Part shown: one piece after another, positions 35,600 through 47,616 of the stretch
How the letters are laid out: every line of letters begins with the position of its first letter
Numbering within the stretch: position 1 is the stretch's first letter
DNA from: Climacium dendroides
Taxonomy: Eukaryota > Streptophyta > Bryopsida > Hypnales > Climaciaceae
Direction: 5' to 3'
NCBI GenBank assembly: GCA_950106755.1
Contig: OX467082.1
Span: 14,756,001 to 14,820,000 of the forward strand
DNA length: 64,000 nt
Program-made: the position numbers and the translations under genes
The notes under the pieces: model-generated
What the model was told of the DNA's origin: nothing
The model's input: only the letters and a program-made list of their open reading frames with translations
Databases searched by the model: none

Positions 35600-36937
35600 C
35601 CCATTCCTGCAAACCCGACAACTCCACTCCAGCCAGAGAATCATAATTTCAGAACAGAACATCCGCTTCTGGCTTTAAACTAAATTTCCTCCCCATTTCT
35701 TTCCAAACTTAAACCTTGTTCTTCACAGAACCAATTCTTCCAGAATCTCACTGTAGACCCACCGATGCCGGTCTCGCAATCCGATGCCGCCGGTTCTGTT
35801 GCAAACTTGCAATTCCGGCCCACAGGCGCTCGCTGATTCGTGCGTACCAGGATTCTTAATTTGATAAGTTAGACGGGATTGATGCTAAAGCTTGAAGTGG
35901 TAATAAGGGCAGGGACTGGGGATCAAATTTTAGCAGGGTGGTACCCAACTGCAGATTCCTGGAAGCAACTCGGGGTCCTGGCAGCGGACAGTAAAAAAAG
36001 GAGTCGGACAAAAGACGTGAACAGGTCCATGTGGTGCAACGCCATTCATTCCATCGCTGGACCGGTCGGTGTCCACTTGCGTTCATCACTCACTTTTTTC
36101 CCTTTCCCTTTGCTTTCTCATCAGTTGCTCTGCCCTCATCTCCTTCATCAGTCCCTTGCACTTTATAATAATATCTTTGTATCTTCCGCACCTCATTCGC
36201 GTTTAGTGCCTTGCTTTACCTTCTCGCGAGCTCACGAGCTCACGAGCTCTCAAAGCACACGAGCTCTCAAGCACACGAGCGCACTAGGTTTCAATCGGGG
36301 ACGGGCGAGCTCTGAAGATTGACGTCAGATGTAGAGTAGCTACGTGAATGATCTCGGTGAGGAGCTTAGAATCATTTTGCGACTTGTGTCCCTGGCAAAA
36401 AAAATTAAAATAATCACCACTCGGATTGGTTTTGTCATCTTCTCGTTGACGCTAACGTTTTGACGATAAGAGTGGCACCACGGTGGATTCGCTTCAAAGC
36501 AGGAGATTCGTAGTTGTACGGGAACAAATTCCAGAGTTTCGGTTCTAGGTTTGGGTTTCGGTATTTTCGTGGTAAAAAACGAGAGTTTCAATTGTGCATG
36601 GCGATGGTGGATTCTTTGGAGGATTTTCAGTCAGTCAAGGCTTGGCTGTGGGAAGTTCATGCAATTTTCTGTTTGGTGTTTATGCGAATCTTCTCCGTCT
36701 TTAATAAGCCTCTTCCCCATGTGGTCGGATGTAGTGGTAAAAGAGTCTTTCGGTAAGAGAAGGCTACGTTATGTAACAAGACCATTGGATTGATTCTGAT
36801 ATGATGTGCAGATCTTGAAGACGGAATTGGAGTTCGTGTATGCAAGTGTTCGTCCTTAACAACCGCTTCACGGTGAAAATTTGACTTCGAAGTGTGTACA
36901 TTTTCAAGAGAAGCGTTTTTTTGGAGAAGCCTTTGTG
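35600..36937 (+). other. KAI2 upstream and leader region
   Basis: This GC-moderate stretch precedes KAI2. It holds a short GAGCTCACGAGCTC-rich repeat (36225-36285) and, in the probable leader, an upstream ATG frame (36598 on). A donor-like GTAAGAG near 36753 and an acceptor-like GATGTGCAG near 36812 could mark a small 5' intron, which I cannot confirm. Confidence 0.35.
36164..36170 (+). promoter_or_regulatory. Possible TATA box for KAI2
   Basis: TATAATA lies about 770 bp upstream of the KAI2 start codon. It is the only TATA-like word in the GC-moderate part of the upstream region; the distance implies a long leader. Confidence 0.2.
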
Positions 36938-39013
36938 ATGGCGGAGACACCGACCCTTCTGGAGGCGCACAATGTGCGAGTGGTGGGCATGGGCGAGGAG
37001 TTAGTCGTGCTGGGCCACGGCTTCGGCACGGATCAATCAGTGTGGAAGCATATCATCCCGCACTTGGTGGATGAGTACCGCGTGATCTTGTTCGACAACA
37101 TGGGCGCGGGCACCACGGATCCCGAGTATTTCAGCTTCAGCAGATACTCCACGCTGCACGGATACGCAGACGATCTCTTGTCCATTCTTGATGAACTTGG
37201 CGTGGAGTCGTGTATATATGTTGGACATTCCGTGGCGGGCATGGTGGGGTGCTTGGCGTCGCTGGAACGACCGGAAATCTTCTCCAAGATTATTACCATC
37301 TCCACGTCGCCAAGGTAGAGCTCTCGCACTCGCGAACGATTGCATATTGCAGCGACTGAAAATAGGACAAGTGTTTATTGGAATCGGTGTATATGATCGC
37401 TAGTTTTATTAAATACTAATACATGAAACATGCAACTTTGAAAAAAACGTAGCCATTTCGTAACTACACATTTGCGAAGCTCTAGAGATTTTAATACTGC
37501 CGGTTTCCAGGAAGGACTGGTGCCCGATTGAAGCTTTTGTTTGTGACAAACATTAGTGCGACTTCTCGAATATTCCAGATTCTGTGTAAAGAGTGTTCTG
37601 GACTGCGTGTTTGCTAACTAGTTTTGCGCAGTTCTTTTTCAACTTCCTGTGCACTTCAACTTCATCTTCAACCTCAGTTGTAATTGAAAAACGGTGGGAA
37701 AAGAATGCTGCAATTGACGCTGGGAAAAATTGATGTTGTCGAACAATATCACGCGATACTCAATTAGATACACTCAAACTGAAAAACGCGGGTGTATGAG
37801 TATCGCATGATATTTTCGGTTCTTGTTTTTTTTAACTACGGTTTGAAAAGGGGGATGGTCATTTAGGGTTTAGATTTCGAGGTCATCGGTTCAAAAGTCA
37901 CGTCACAAGAGACGATCAAATAAGTTAGTAGTGCCACGAATAACACGAAAGGGGTTAGTTCCAGAATTCGTCCATAGTGCTGAGTGGAATTATGTTGTGG
38001 GGGGACTGTTTTTGTTTTCAGGTATCTGAATGACAGTGATTACTTCGGAGGCTTCGAGCAGGAGGATCTGAATCAATTGTTCGAAGCGATGCAGTCCAAT
38101 TTCAAGGCATGGGTTTCGGGATTTGCGCCGTTGGCGGTGGGGGCAGACATAGATTCCATGGCAGTCCAGGAGTTTGGGCGGACTCTCTTCAACATTCGAC
38201 CCGACATCGCATTCAGTGTGGCGAAAACCATCTTCCAGAGTGATCTGCGCTCCATGCTCTCCAAAGTAAGTTGAAATCGAACCTTGACGGATCCCCGATT
38301 TGTATTTCAAAACTTTTTTTAGGGTTTCTTGTTGCTTGGAGATTCACCGATTTTGAACGCAAGGTCGCTCAAGGCTTGGAAAACTGGTGTCAGTCCACTT
38401 CTACAAAAACTAAGAAAATGTAAAAAGCCTAGATCTAAAGTGTATACTCCAAAACCTGCGAGACTTTTGATATTTATTCTCGAACTAGATGGTAACAAAG
38501 AATGGTCGAACATTCCAGATTCACATTTCCTGGACTCTGTTTGTGCTAATTAGTGAAATTGCATTTCCGTCTATTCTTTGGCACGTCGTGAACCTTTATA
38601 ACACCGGTCAATCCCACCCAAATGTTCTTAACTGGAGAATCTTACCAAAGTCAATAAGGACCATGCAAACAGTGAGGACTGAGGAACAGTGTTTTTTGTC
38701 TCTCCCTTACCTTAGATTTTCTTTTTCAGACTGTCATGCAGGGTCCGTCTCCCAAGCCTGAGTGTGTTCCCCCTGACACGCTTATATCTGACATTGAACT
38801 GGCCATGGAATGCAGGTAACGGTACCCTGCCACATTCTTCAAAGCACTAAGGATCTGGCAGTGCCGGTGGTGGTGTCAGATTACCTGCATCATGCTCTTG
38901 GGGGTCCCACGATTGTGGAAGTCTTGCAGACAGAAGGCCATTTGCCGCAGCTCAGTTCCCCCGAAGTGGTCATCCCTGTGTTGAAACGCCACATCGTTGG
39001 AAGCTTGGGGTGA
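36938..39013 (+). CDS. KAI2: KAI2 / karrikin-insensitive-2-type alpha/beta hydrolase receptor
   Basis: Three exons (36938-37314, 38022-38265, 38816-39013) join in frame to 272 codons plus TGA; Arabidopsis KAI2 has 270. Introns begin GTAGAG and GTAAGT and end TTTTCAG and TGCAG. The protein starts [17 protein letters not shown]. The nucleophile elbow is VGHSVAGM with Ser98, the acid is Asp220 in [11 protein letters not shown], and the base is His249 in [14 protein letters not shown]2-type landmarks include [32 protein letters not shown] and [20 protein letters not shown]2 proteins bind and slowly hydrolyse butenolide-type ligands and signal through the F-box protein MAX2 to SMXL repressors; this is family knowledge. 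An in-frame ATG at 36881 would add 19 residues, but the shorter start fits the family. No decay is seen. Confidence 0.95.
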
Positions 39014-40387
39014 CAGAAGCAAAGTCTAACGATACTGTTGACGAACTCTTGTTTCCAGTCTTTCCTGTTACGGTCTGGCACTGCACCGACACCATGAGAA
39101 TGCTGTCAACCCTAACTGCAGAAGTCAGAGTCTCTGTTGAACAATTTGTCTCACCTTTTGATCGAGTCGTAATATGGTTCCGTCAAGTAGCTGGTATGGA
39201 ATAGTATGCACTGGAAATGGAGAAGCACGGGTGTGAGCATTGTAAATTTTATAACACTCTGTAACCCCAACTTTTTGCCCTGGAAACTTGAGTCCTACCA
39301 TGTCAGTGCCACAGTCGAATATTTTCAGCTTAGGAAATGTAATTTGATGTTGATCACTTGCCTTCGTGATCAGCAGACACACTGCTGCGGATGATTTAAT
39401 CTGAATGAACTCTTAATCCTTTAGGAGGCATGCCAGATCGTTTGCTTGCCCTTTCTAAAGTTGTAAGTTACCACTTTTTTTCGTGGGTGCTTTAGTTCCC
39501 ATTGACGTGTTCTGTACTGTGCTTGCATTAATCACATGTGAAATTCAATGAAAGGGTTTGCTATGAGAAAGAAGTCTCTGACATACCGGACAAATTCCGC
39601 TATATTTGTCTTTCTTTTGAACGTGGAAATTCTGCTAAGTGCTAACGTATGTTCTGTGCCTTGATTCTCCAGTCACACCACTTCTCCTTGTCTGTTGAGA
39701 CTTCGTCTTCCATGTCAGGTCTCATCTTCTGTGGTTCATCTTCAATCTGTGATGGTCTGTGGCCATGATCTGCAAAGCCTGATTCAGAAAATTAATTGCG
39801 AATACACCAGAGTTTTGTAACTTACAAGATTTTGTTAAAATGGTCGAAATTTCAAGAGACTGATACTCCTGTCTCGCGTCTGGAGCTTTAGTTCTACTCA
39901 GAGTGTTATTTTTGCGATATGTCGCCAGTTCTGACATAAAGAAACGGATACCCTTATGTCCCTCCAAATATAATGCAATGGCATGCTGCCAGGAACACAA
40001 GTTCTACAGTAAAAGAAACACGCTGGTTCTACTGTATATACCTATCCTCACTTAGTTTTTAGAATTCTCTGCACTTGAATGCCACAGTTTCGGCGTTTTG
40101 AAACATACCATGAATATTACCAAATGACTTTTCTACACCCTAAATCATGTTTCACCAATTTTATCAATTGCCATTCACTAGGGACAGTGAGAATTCCTCC
40201 CGCTAACTCTTTCGATGAGTTCTGGGTCCCAAATTCAACGGCTCGACGTTACGGTAAATTAATCGATTTTGCAAAATCATCGAGCATCAAACCTCTGAGA
40301 CCCAAATCCTAAAATTCATCCAGGGGTTGTAACGTGCTGTGACTCCCCCAACAACTTCAGAGACCTCTAATTCGAAGTAACCGGGTT
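39014..40387. other. KAI2 downstream region, no recognised gene
   Basis: This holds the KAI2 3' untranslated region and intergenic DNA. Small open frames on both strands resemble nothing known. Confidence 0.35.
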
Positions 40388-40850
40388 TCATAGATCAAAA
40401 GGAGCCCTGTAATGTAAACAAGCGAATGAGAGACTCTGTCTCTGTAACAGTGGCTGGCTTGTCATGTAGGGTCTTGGTTCAAACTTCCTCACATCTACTG
40501 TAGCTTCTTTAAACGCAAAGCCTGCTCCTCTTCGACCAGAGACAACAATAATTTCATGTGATGTAACCACATGACCTATAACTTGTACTGCTGCAGCGGG
40601 CCCTGGTTGCGTGTAAATCACTTTGGTGAAGGAGCAAGAGTCAAAAGACCTGCCTGCAATTAAGTTGACAATCTTTCCTGATGCCGTTGTCGATGCACCA
40701 ATGCAGCATCCTCGTGATGCCCTTTCCGCTCCATCAAAGACTGATGCAACATCTTTTGCTGGACATTATGCACCGTCTCCATCTCTGGCGTTGAAGGGTC
40801 AATTGTCCTGGTCTGACTTGCACCTACTGCAGCCGGATAATTAAATTTTC
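40388..40850 (-). other. Coding-like minus-strand segment, unidentified
   Basis: A minus-strand frame reads KDVASVFDGAERASRG, SGKIVNLIAGRSFDSC and VQVIGHVVTSHEIIVVSGRR before ending near 40391. The composition is protein-like and it has no internal stop below about 40770, but I recognise no family and no splice partners. It could be a gene remnant or chance. Confidence 0.25.
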
Positions 40851-40881
40851 CCTCAATCTCATTCAGTTCCAGGAACTCCAA

Positions 40882-41430
40882 TCTAATAAGCTTACGGTAA
40901 GAGCATCGCCAGCACGCCTTGCCAACGCTACTGCAGGCTTTGCCGCTTCACGGTACATGTGCCGTCACTCCCACATTTGCTCGGTAATGGAGGGCCTTCG
41001 TAGCGGACAGTTTTTCACACTCATGTTAACTTGGTCAATTTTGATTATGACTTCACTAAAAATCTTAGAGGCTAGTGAGAGGTATGAGAAGAAGGGGAAG
41101 AACTTTAGCTATCGATAGTTGGTGTGGAGCATCAGGTCTTTATTGCATCTCCTGGGCTGGACCAGTAAGCCTTGCCACTTCTTATGCCATAGTGAAATGG
41201 AGTGCAACTAATAGCTATGCTCTTAGACCACTATAATTTTGTCTTTTAGTTAGCTTTTGAAGAGATTTCTTTTCTTTTCAAGTGTCTAAATTTGAGTTCT
41301 CTTGCAATTCAAAGTAATTATTAATGCGCTTCCATCTCTTCTATTAAGACAGGTGGTTTGTTTTGTTTTGTTTGTTTGTTTTGTTTTGTTTGTCATGTTG
41401 AGATCTCCCGGACCATGCGTCCCCCGGTCG
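40882..41430. other. Gene-free stretch
   Basis: Nothing recognised except a TTTGTTTTG-rich simple stretch at 41356-41395. Confidence 0.35.
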
Positions 41431-41435
41431 CGTGC

Positions 41436-41865
41436 TTGGTACCATCGGAAAGCCCTCAGCGAGGATTGGTTCCGTGGCCTTCGGACATACGGTGTAAAAG
41501 TTGTGCATTTTTGAGTTATTTTTGGTTCTAGAAAATTAGAAAATTACTTTTACTCATATTTCGGTCGCAATCTTGGTACCGTCAAAAAGCCCTCAGCGAG
41601 GAGGGGTGCACGGGCTTTGTTTCGTGCGGTTTGGACTCACGGTGTGAAAGTTATTGAATTTTGAAGTATTTTAGAAAATTAGAAAATTACTTTTTCTTAT
41701 ATTTTGGTCACAATTTTGGTACCATTGGAAAGCTCTCGGCGAGGAGGGGTGCACAAGCTTGGTTTACTCACGGTGAGAAAGTTATGAATTTTTGAGTTGT
41801 TTTTGGTTCTAAAAAAATTAGAAAATTACTTTTACTTTTGTTTTGATTGTGGCAACGCCACAGGG
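41436..41865 (+). repeat. Tandem repeat of about 140 bp, three copies
   Basis: Units start TTGGTACCATCGGAAAGCCC at 41436, 41573 and 41716. Each runs through CTCAGCGAGGAGGGGTGCAC and ends AGAAAATTAGAAAATTACTT. Confidence 0.88.
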
Positions 41866-41869
41866 CACT

Positions 41870-42548
41870 CTAGTTCCAGTGATAGAAACTTCAAGTTCTA
41901 ATTACAGTGCAGTGAAAAGTTAGAGTTCAATTTGGCGGGGCAGTTATACTGGCCCTCGGCCATAGGCATCTGCTCATTCTGCTGCTGCCGCAGTAAGTTA
42001 TCCAGTTCGGTCGTTCTGCAGGCATTTAATGAAATCAAAAGATACATAAGATAGTTGCAGACTTGCAGCAATCCTCCAGCGCAGCGCTTCTATAGGCATT
42101 TAATGAAATTGAAATGACAGTTTTTAACGTACAACTCCAGTGAGTAAAGGTCAGACACGCTTGCCTTGGACTCCATTTTCCAGATGTGATTTTTACAGTT
42201 AGCGAAGTTTGCGAAAGAAATTGCTGATTCAGTTGTGCTAAGAATGTGTAATGTAAGTTACCAGTGTTCACATATTGCCACTCTGTTGAACACTGCAAAT
42301 ACTCTGCAATAAACAAAACGACAGATGATCCGAAACGTTCCTGAGTGAGCTGTACGTGGCCTTGTTCTCTACACACCTGCGAGGTTTACGTTACTGGAGA
42401 CGATTTTTCTCCAGAATAGGCAGAGGACAATTTCTGATTTCACTAGCGTATGAGTGAGTGATACCCATTCCATAGAGAAGGGGATTAACTTACAGTAAAG
42501 GATGGTTACTCAAAAGCATCAAAACATAGACTCAACAGTGAGATTTGA
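41870..42548. other. Gene-free stretch
   Basis: No gene or clear repeat; a GGCATTTAATGAAAT word occurs twice (42021 and 42093). Confidence 0.35.
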
Positions 42549-42549
42549 G

Positions 42550-42571
42550 ATTTAGGGTTTAGGGTTTAGGG
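42550..42571 (+). repeat. Three interstitial telomere-type TTTAGGG units
   Basis: TTTAGGG is repeated three times in tandem. Plant telomeres use this unit, but short internal runs also occur as telo-box promoter motifs or repair scars. Confidence 0.8.
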
Positions 42572-42613
42572 TAAGAACGCTGAAAACGTGGTCAGTCGCA
42601 ACATTCACCAATA

Positions 42614-42790
42614 CAGTAGTGAAACTTTGAGGAATAAGTGGAAATTACCATATTACACCGTAATTCACAAAAGGACTACACTGATTTATCGTATTAGTGA
42701 GTGTGACACTTATTTTTTCCGAATCAATGACACTATATTAGTGCAGGTTGAAATATCAGTGTATTGTACTAACAGCAAAGTTTTGTAGTG
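42614..42790. mobile_element. 177-bp CACTA-type MITE, worn left end
   Basis: The right end is CAAAGTTTTGTAGTG, the inverse of CACTACAAAACTTTG. The left end CAGTAGTGAAACTTTG is a damaged version. ATA flanks both sides (42611-42613 and 42791-42793). Confidence 0.65.
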
Positions 42791-42793
42791 ATA

Positions 42794-43770
42794 CCAAAAT
42801 GGGTGACATAGTCTCACGGCCTAATGCGGATCCCATTTTGAAACCCTAAATTAGCCCTATATTAGTTCGAGTGAACGTCTTTGGGTCTTGGCTTAGGGTT
42901 TTCGTGATTGACTTTTATTAGGTTTGGGGGATTGCAGCTATGGTTGCAGCTTCTTTGATGGGCTTCCCAATGTACGGTACATCATGATTGCCGCCATGTG
43001 TTCAATAGCAAGTATTGGATTCAGTAAAACCGACCTTTTTCTGAAGTCAATAATTCTATGTGAGGGAAGTGAAGGATGAATCCAATGTGCTTTCGCGGCA
43101 CCATCGGATGGGCTTGGGTGATGATTCACCTTACGGAGAATAACAATTCGCAAATTCGGAGCTTAACTATTTGAAAGACCAAGTACACCTCAGGTATTTG
43201 ACCTTATTATTTTTGCAGTTTGACGAGCTCATATGTGTAAATTTAATTTGTTCCAAAAATTACTCTTTTCAACCAACACAGATAACACTATTTTTGCACT
43301 CAATTCAATGATTCATGGCGTGTTTTTTAGACCGAGTCGTGAAGACATTTTGGAGTCAAAGTTGGATTGATCCCTGTGGTCAGCATGACCTGTCTCCCTT
43401 CATACAGAGGAAGCACATAGAGTCAGCACGACGTTTCCAGATCAGAAGGGTCACATTTTTGCATTTGAAGCGTTCTACTGCGCGTTCAGGTACGGATTTA
43501 TGGACTTGTGTAAGTGATAGAGAGATTTGTTAAAACTGGATAGTTTAAGCTATTCTGAAAACCACGAATCTATTGGGAACGAGTGAGCGTTTCTGGAATT
43601 ATTAGTTACACAGGGCGGGTTAATTAGTGCATAGAAAAATGACTACAATGGAGAAGACTGAGTTTGGCTATGTGACGATGTGCTGTCTCTAACTTATGTG
43701 TGCTTTTTCTACACGAAGAAGGTCGATTGCTGCTTTCATACTTAGGAAACAAGGAGTGGTGTTCGTGACA
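42794..43770. other. Gene-poor stretch before the LRR remnant
   Basis: No recognised protein. It may include the leader or promoter of the LRR receptor gene whose ruins begin near 43770. Confidence 0.35.
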
Positions 43771-45345
43771 TTCGAATTGCTCAAGACAACCAGCTTGAGC
43801 AATTGGAATGCCTCGGACGCCAACCCTTGTTTCTGGAATGGTGTAAATTGTACTCTGGCTTACACCTGCCCTAGGCCTCAACCTCTTCAACGTCAATCCT
43901 CCACATCGTGGCCTTCGGTTCGTAGCTCTATGAGATTCTTGGTCTATGCTTCTTACACTTGCTGGGAGATAATATGACGTGGTAGTATGGCAAGAGGCTT
44001 GTGGTTCCGTAACAGTTCAATTGCTAAATGTTTGCTAGTAGTTCAGGATTGTGGTCATATATATTTCCTGAATCATATTGAAATTGCACAAATGTGGACA
44101 AATGTGGACAAATTGCCCAAATGTGGACATATTGCCGTTGGGCAACTGAGGGGACCGATCAAGCAGCAGGCTTCTGGGAGGCGCTAAAATGTTGAAGATG
44201 ACCTTGAGTAGGAGCAATCTAAATGGAATGTTTGATGCTAGCTTTGGAAAAAGGAAAGTCCCTTATCATGTTGTTTGTGCAGGACAGCGGCATTTGGGAC
44301 CCTATTTCTCGCAGAGGCTGGACAAACGAACGAGGCCAAGTTCTGTGCCGGCTCGAGCAAGCTCAATGGCACCCTAACCTACAAACTGGGAGCACCCTAA
44401 ACCTCAAATAAACCTCAGGACTCTGAATCTCTCACAGCATAACCGTAAACTTTAGGACACTTCTTCAGAGGCTCTTCTATTTATTCACATTGCTGACAAT
44501 GTATGTCACGTTGAACAGCGCTCATAGAGATCAAACCAAAGTCAAATCTCTCAGAGAATCAAAACAAATTCAACGACAAAATCAGAGACATGACCTGGCA
44601 GTGACGGAACTATACTTGAAATTCTGACCTGTATGCAGAAAAATCGTGTGCCACCACCACTCACGCTGGATAGCATGCAAGGATGACACACGAGGAAAGC
44701 ATATGGTGTTCTATGAGGGCAGTCCCCGTGACCTCATTGAACTTCTAAACTTCATCCCTACTAATCTCCTTGCACTTCATCCCTAATCTCCTTGCTATTC
44801 TCCTGGCATATTGAATGGAGGGATGGGAGACGAACTCTAATGCATTCTCATATGTTTGATATATTTGGCCTGGTTTCAGATATTCGTTGAAAGCACTAAC
44901 TAGCGGATTTTGAGGACAGTGACCACGCCTCTGCCAAGTCATTGAGACGCAGGAAGGGGCAATTTTGAGGAAGTCTTTTGCTGCTAATGTTGTGCTGGTG
45001 TCTGCTGTTTGTGGTGTCCGTGCTAATGCTTTTTTTTAAACATTTTCTATGTCATTTTCAAGCTCGTACTTTCTTGTAGCTATAGATGTAACGTACGTTT
45101 AATTTGGTTTGATTTGATCCTGAGTTAAGGACACTCATAGCCATTCGTCATGGGGTTCTTGTGAAGCCTTTGTGCTGAAGTACCGAGTAAGGTGGATGGA
45201 AGCAATCTCAAGGTGTACAGTACGATTACATGCTTGGGAGATCTTTTACATGACACTGGGAGATCTCTCACAGGGTACTTATGCCCAGAACTTTTCCTTG
45301 GAGAATTTTCTGCAAAAATTGCTGTGGGAGAAGCCATGCGGGTAC
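43770..45345 (+). pseudogene. Leucine-rich-repeat receptor-like protein, heavily decayed
   Basis: At 43786-43853 the frame reads LSNWNASDANPCFWNGVNC, the N-terminal cap of plant LRR receptor kinases (LL.SWN.SD..PC.W.GV.C). Downstream, repeat-like pieces appear in changing frames: LGLCFLHLLGDNMTW, ARGLWFRNSSIAKCLL followed by NHIEIAQMWTNVDKL, then LSRSNLNGMFDASFGK (about 44206) and SKLNGTLTYKLGA (about 44357). A last LRR, MTLGDLSQGTYAQNFSLENF, lies near 45250. The order is right for an ectodomain, but frameshifts and stops are frequent. No transmembrane or kinase segment was found up to 46 kb. Intact members are plasma-membrane receptors or co-receptors. The segment between about 44420 and 45180 carries no readable repeats. 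Confidence 0.7.
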
Positions 45346-46640
45346 GTTCCTCAGTTTTGGCCAATTCCTCAGTTTTAGAAACTGCAACATTTTCATATTT
45401 ATCTTACTGGACACACTTTTTGGAAACCATCTGAACTGACATTTAAGCTTAGTGCTTGTGTAATTGCAGGGTTGAGTGGATGTTTCTAATTGGCATGAAT
45501 ATCCAATGGAAATTCATGCCCATTTGTTCTGTTCATCACACCAGTCTCACCACGTAACTTCTTGAATAGTTTTTTTGTTTGTCATGGTAGCTTACACACA
45601 GAGAATTCCTTCAGTACGCATTCCAAGTGAAGAAAAACGGAGATCTGACTACAGCTTTCGAGTAGCGCTCTTGGAGTCGGTGAGCGGGAATTCAAACACG
45701 CATTTGGTTTAACAGGATATGGAGATTTGTGGAACCAAACTCAAGTAAAACTATTAACAACAAACAGCAATGCAAACAGTCACCGGATCGGAAGCAGACA
45801 CTGTCTCCACCCAAGATTTTGGTCCCCCATTCAACTGTGAGATGATCGAGTTCCAAAGAAGACATCATTGTACAGTAACTTACTCCTGAAAATTAATCGC
45901 CATCAACGTCGTTTACTAATTTCTGTCAGCAAGCAACTGATCGTCCATATGCTATCATGAATTGCTGATAAGCTTATTATACACAGATAGCTCCAGCTCC
46001 CCAGTCTGCCATGAATTCAGGCACTTGCACAGATACTTAAGAGGAGAGAAAGAAGAAGGGTTCAATCTCCTGATGATTTGTCTTCTTGCTTCTGATGACT
46101 AGAGGTGGAAGGATTGAAAGAGATTCAAGAGCGATCATTCTTTTGAAAAAAATTGGGGGAGTGATTTTTGTTGGCGGTGTAAGATGTCGAACTTTCGAAC
46201 GATCTGAAGTTGTGCACGAAGATACCATACATGGTCTGATTCGGCACTCAGGTGCTGAAATTGAATTTCCACGTCAGATACTTACGGGTCCACGTCACAA
46301 CATTCACATGATGACATGTGGCACTCTTTTTCATAAATAACTGAATTTATGCTGAATCTGACCTTCATGTAGGGTATTAACTTATTAAATAATTAATTTT
46401 TAAGCATGTCCATGTTTAGTTTTCATGTTGGAAGTCCATAGATATCTTTTTTAAAGTTCATCTCTTGGAATTGAGGGCAATAGAAAATAAAAAATCATGA
46501 AAAACTAGAGATGGGATTAACCCTTAACCTTGTAAGATTGCGCCATGACCACTGATTTCAAGTCTCCTTGTCTATCACTCTGTTTGTTGCCATATTGCAA
46601 ATAGATATGAATGAAAAAATTTATATTTGTTTTGAAGAGA
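45346..46640. other. Gene-free stretch
   Basis: No kinase domain or other protein was found downstream of the LRR remnant. Small open frames at 46037-46340 on both strands look like chance. Confidence 0.35.
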
Positions 46641-46649
46641 TTAATTCAT

Positions 46650-47030
46650 ATTTCCACTACAATTTAGAAAAAAATTCAAATTTTTTGGGGGAAATTTGAA
46701 GTTATTATGAATTTTTTAAGAAAAAAATGAAGAAAATTCATATCAATGTATAAAATATACTAAAAGAAAAATGAAATTTTCACCATAAATGTATATTATA
46801 GTGTAGAACATAATGGTATAAACCAAAGTTACTATGTCTCTTTAAAATTAGAAAATCAACAAACCATAGTTATAGATTGAAAGTTCATATTGTTATAAAA
46901 TATTGAAATTTATGAATTTTTCAAAATTTACAATTGAAGTAGAAACTAAACTTGATAATATCCATTTTATTAGTTGGACTCAAATTTAAAAAAAAACATT
47001 TTTATGGCTAAAATTCTCATCAAGAGTAAA
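46650..47030 (-). repeat. AT-rich dispersed repeat, copy B, part 1
   Basis: This is the inverted counterpart of 27740-28060. For example AATCAACAAACCATAGTTAT corresponds to ATAACCATGGCTTGTTGATT there. Confidence 0.6.
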
Positions 47031-47374
47031 TAGCAAAAAATGACCAAATTACATTACAAGGGTGATTTCTAAATTGAGCTTCTTTTTAGAAAAGTCAATA
47101 ATATCATAATGAAGGAATTTGCATTATTATTCAATAAAATGTACTCAAGTACCTTAAAAAAAAATTGGATGAAAAAATATGAGGTGAAGTCATACATTGG
47201 ATACTATATCAACATTAGCAATGTAAGTGGTAGATGGATGACTTGATTGTTCACTTTAGAAACAAAGAATGCACCCATTGTTCTAATAATCCAAGCATTT
47301 TGGTAACATGGGGAGGTCGCATCCTTTAAATATTAAAATGTATCTTATTAATTTGTAGGTACATTCATAACATT

Positions 47375-47613
47375 CACTAGTAGAATGTCCTATTTATCTA
47401 AACATGAGTTGTCTAACTTAACACTATTTACCTTCACGTTCAATGTAACAACCCCATGTTTTTATGTCATTGAAGATGTTACAATGAACGTTAATGGATG
47501 TCAATGTTGACATAATATTGACATAAAAACATGGGGTTATTACATTGAACATTTAGGTAAACAACGTCAAGTTAGACAACTCATGTCTAAATAAACAGAA
47601 CATTCTACTAGTG
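47375..47613. mobile_element. 239-bp CACTA-type foldback MITE
   Basis: The element starts CACTAGTAGAATGTCCTATT and ends AACATTCTACTAGTG. The arms extend through ACATGAGTTGTCTAACTT and a central ACATAAAAACATGGGG pair. ATT flanks both ends (47372-47374 and 47614-47616). Confidence 0.92.
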
Positions 47614-47616
47614 ATT

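Noticed and set aside
36881..36937. Longer KAI2 start adding 19 residues
   Set aside because: The extension has no counterpart in the family, and the ATG at 36938 matches the usual KAI2 N-terminus.
36340..38310. Minus-strand ORFs over KAI2 exons
   Set aside because: They are shadows of the GC-rich exons on the opposite strand.
45125..45434. Protein-kinase activation-segment match in GYLCPELFLGEFSAK
   Set aside because: No flanking kinase motifs exist, and an overlapping frame fits an LRR (MTLGDLSQGTYAQNFSLENF) better.
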